Source: a virus
IMG/VR virus record: IMGVR_UViG_3300025781_000022
Coordinates: 1 to 37,912 of that record
Strand: one strand, 5' to 3'
DNA length: 37,912 nt
Shown here: positions 36,142 to 37,912 of the stretch, in pieces
How the letters are laid out: each line of letters opens with the position of its first letter
How positions within the stretch are numbered: position 1 is the first letter of the stretch
Notes under the pieces: generated by a model
What the model was told of the DNA's origin: nothing
The model's database searches: none
Seen by the model: the letters and a program-made list of their open reading frames with translations, nothing else
Made by a program: the position numbers and the translations under genes

Positions 36142-36150
36142 GGAAAACAC

Positions 36151-37683
36151 ATGGCAGGTAAAAAACACACAGAAAGTTTTGCAGAGTATAAAGCACGATT
36201 GATTGATCCAATTAGTGAGAGTTATTGTGCGGCAAAATGGCTAAACGCAACTATTTGGTTGGGTAATGGTCAAACAACAAGCTGTCACCACCCATTAGGT
36301 CATCAAATTGATGCCAATGAATTGATTGAAAACCCTTCAGCAATTCATAATACTCCACATAAAAAACTTATGCGTAAAATGATGCAGGAAGGCACACGTC
36401 CACAAGAGTGTGAGTACTGCTGGAAGATTGAAGATATTGGTCGTAACAACATCAGTGACCGCGTATACAAGACTGCTGTATTTGAAGAAGAACATATTTT
36501 AAAAACTGCCAAAGCAGATTGGCAAGAAAACACAATGTTGCGTACATTAGAAATTAGTTTTGATAGAACATGCAACTTTGGTTGCAGTTATTGTAACCCT
36601 AGTTTTAGCACAACATGGGTAAAAGACATTCACAAGTATGGCCCATATCGTAACATCGATGGTGATGCCCGTAGTCACTTTGTTAATGCGGCAGACCACG
36701 CAAAGCCATTGCCTGATGAAGTTAACCCATATATTCAAGCCTTTTGGCGTTGGTGGGAACAAGAAGATGGTCTTGCAGATAACTTAGAAGAAATTCGCAT
36801 TACAGGTGGGGAGCCATTAATGGCTCCGGGCGTATGGAAACTATTCGAATGGTTCAAAGCAAATCAAGAACGTGTTAAAAATCGTAAAGATGGAAAAGTT
36901 ATGCGTTATGCGATTAACAGTAACTTAGTTCCTAAAGATGATATCATGGATAGATTGATTGAGTTAAGTCACTTTGTCCCGCACTTAGAAGTATACACTA
37001 GCGCAGAAAGTTTAGGCGCACATAGCGAATATATTCGTGATGGTTTCATTTGGGATAAATGGATTCATAATTTAACACGTTTACATACTGAAGGTAATAT
37101 CAAAAAGACACACATTATGATGACAATCAATAGTTTGTGTTTAGCAAGTATTACTGAGTTCATGGATGAAATACTAGCATTTAAGCGTAAGCATGACACT
37201 CACTATCCAACAATGAGTTTGAACATCTTACGTTTCCCTAGCTTTCAAAGTTGCTCATTATTGCCAATGGATGTTCGTCAAAAGTACAGCGAAAAACTAC
37301 AAGTATGGTTAGATGAACAAATTGCAAAAGATGAAAGAACAACAGGCGGTAGCCCAATTCTTATGCATATTGAGCGTGAGCAAACACAACGACTGATTGA
37401 CTATCTTGACGTTATTAAAACTCCGCACAAAAATGTTAAAGACCCTGAGCAAAACAAACGTGACTTTAAACAATTCTACCATCAATATGATATTCGTAGA
37501 GGTAAAGACTTCCGTAATACATTCCCGCAAGAGTTTGTAGACTTTTACGATAGTATTGACACAGACTTACCAACTGAAACAGAAATCACAACAGGTCAAT
37601 ATAGTGATGGTACAGGGTATATTCCAATTCATCCTGCTGAAGATCCTAGTAAAGATGTGTTTGTTAACCCAGATTTACAATGA
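36151..37683 (+). CDS. Radical SAM protein with N-terminal twitch-like cluster (second of three)
   Basis: 510 residues, a clear paralogue of the preceding protein. The core shows CNFGCSYC (C141, C145, C148), then RITGGEPLM and AINSNLVPKDD. The N-terminal cluster is C26, C45, C87 and C90, with exactly the same spacing (x18, x41, x2) as the first copy, and shares NPSxxHNTP and CxYCWKxED with it. The C-terminal ~40 residues are acidic and Pro/Thr-rich, absent from the first copy. AAGGA (36140-36144) overlaps the previous stop and lies 6 nt before the ATG; the stop overlaps the third copy in ATGA. Two such proteins with the same cluster layout could form a pair or act on successive steps. Confidence 0.85.
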   Translation: MAGKKHTESFAEYKARLIDPISESYCAAKWLNATIWLGNGQTTSCHHPLGHQIDANELIENPSAIHNTPHKKLMRKMMQEGTRPQECEYCWKIEDIGRNNISDRVYKTAVFEEEHILKTAKADWQENTMLRTLEISFDRTCNFGCSYCNPSFSTTWVKDIHKYGPYRNIDGDARSHFVNAADHAKPLPDEVNPYIQAFWRWWEQEDGLADNLEEIRITGGEPLMAPGVWKLFEWFKANQERVKNRKDGKVMRYAINSNLVPKDDIMDRLIELSHFVPHLEVYTSAESLGAHSEYIRDGFIWDKWIHNLTRLHTEGNIKKTHIMMTINSLCLASITEFMDEILAFKRKHDTHYPTMSLNILRFPSFQSCSLLPMDVRQKYSEKLQVWLDEQIAKDERTTGGSPILMHIEREQTQRLIDYLDVIKTPHKNVKDPEQNKRDFKQFYHQYDIRRGKDFRNTFPQEFVDFYDSIDTDLPTETEITTGQYSDGTGYIPIHPAEDPSKDVFVNPDLQ

Positions 37684-37912
37684 CCGATAACAGATATATA
37701 TGTCCATTGGCTTTTGGTGCTGTTCATTATGACATGGACAACAAAATGGGACCCTGTTCGTTAAACAACATGGTCAATGTCAAAACAATTGATGAATATC
37801 TGAAAGACGAAAAACTACAACAATTAAAATCAGACATGAAAAATGGTATTAGAAATCCATTATGTAATTCATGTTATAATTTAGAGGAGATAGACCAAAA
37901 TATTGGTAGCAA
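37680..37912 (+). CDS. Third radical SAM-family protein, N-terminal part only (cut by right edge)
   Basis: The ATG at 37680 overlaps the previous stop in ATGA and the frame is open to the edge, giving 77 complete residues. YICPLAFGAVHYDMDNKMGP is followed by C26, then NGIRNPLCNSCYNLEEI, so C8, C26, C62 and C65 reproduce the N-terminal four-cysteine pattern of the two preceding proteins with shorter spacing (x17, x35, x2). N/G-x-R-x-P-x-C-x2-C-[WY]-x-x-E is common to all three. The radical SAM core itself would lie beyond the window, so the call rests on the N-terminal cluster and gene order. Confidence 0.7.
   Translation, partial: MTDNRYICPLAFGAVHYDMDNKMGPCSLNNMVNVKTIDEYLKDEKLQQLKSDMKNGIRNPLCNSCYNLEEIDQNIGS

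Overview
This window is a stretch of an AT-rich tailed-phage genome, most likely a large T4-superfamily myovirus from an aquatic or marine setting. The evidence is a run of T4-type baseplate genes (a hub-like protein, then gp5-like, gp25-like and gp6-like), several intergenic copies of the T4-type late-promoter motif NATAAATA, and tail-appendage proteins of a kind familiar from marine T4-like phages. The host cannot be read from the sequence. Every supported gene lies on the + strand, spacers are tiny, and no gene-free stretch exceeds about 300 bases. I saw no tRNA, rRNA, CRISPR array, insertion sequence or integrase.

Layout. (i) 1-8614: baseplate module: a hub-like protein cut by the left edge, a gp5-like central spike without lysozyme but with a very long low-complexity tail, gp25, and a gp6/baseplate-J wedge protein. 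(ii) 8634-27647: one uninterrupted 19-kb gene for a 6,337-residue virion protein in the T4 gene-7 position. It carries about 13 copies of an Ig-sized beta repeat, two apparently seven-bladed beta-propellers of different types (FG-GAP-like and Asp-box-like), two CBM5/12-like patches and other phage-tail modules. (iii) 27662-30698: a 49-residue ORF, a 206-residue virion protein, a fibre-like protein with a peptidase-G2-like C-terminus, and a further appendage protein. (iv) 30751-37912 (right edge): a tightly coupled operon behind a perfect TATAAATA and a strong Shine-Dalgarno: a 101-residue conserved protein, two related GT-A-like proteins, an unknown 123-residue protein, a third GT-A-like protein, a sulfotransferase-like P-loop protein, and three consecutive radical-SAM proteins with an N-terminal four-cysteine (twitch-like) cluster, the third cut by the right edge.

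How they may work together. Regions i-iii build the baseplate and its receptor-contacting appendages. Region iv is not structural by sequence. Its enzymes (sugar transfer, sulfate transfer, radical chemistry) sit in one translationally coupled unit directly behind the fibre genes and appear to be expressed late, so a modification pathway acting on a virion protein or on a surface glycan is a reasonable inference. No substrate is shown by the sequence. This cassette and the giant modular tail protein are the two most interesting parts of the window.
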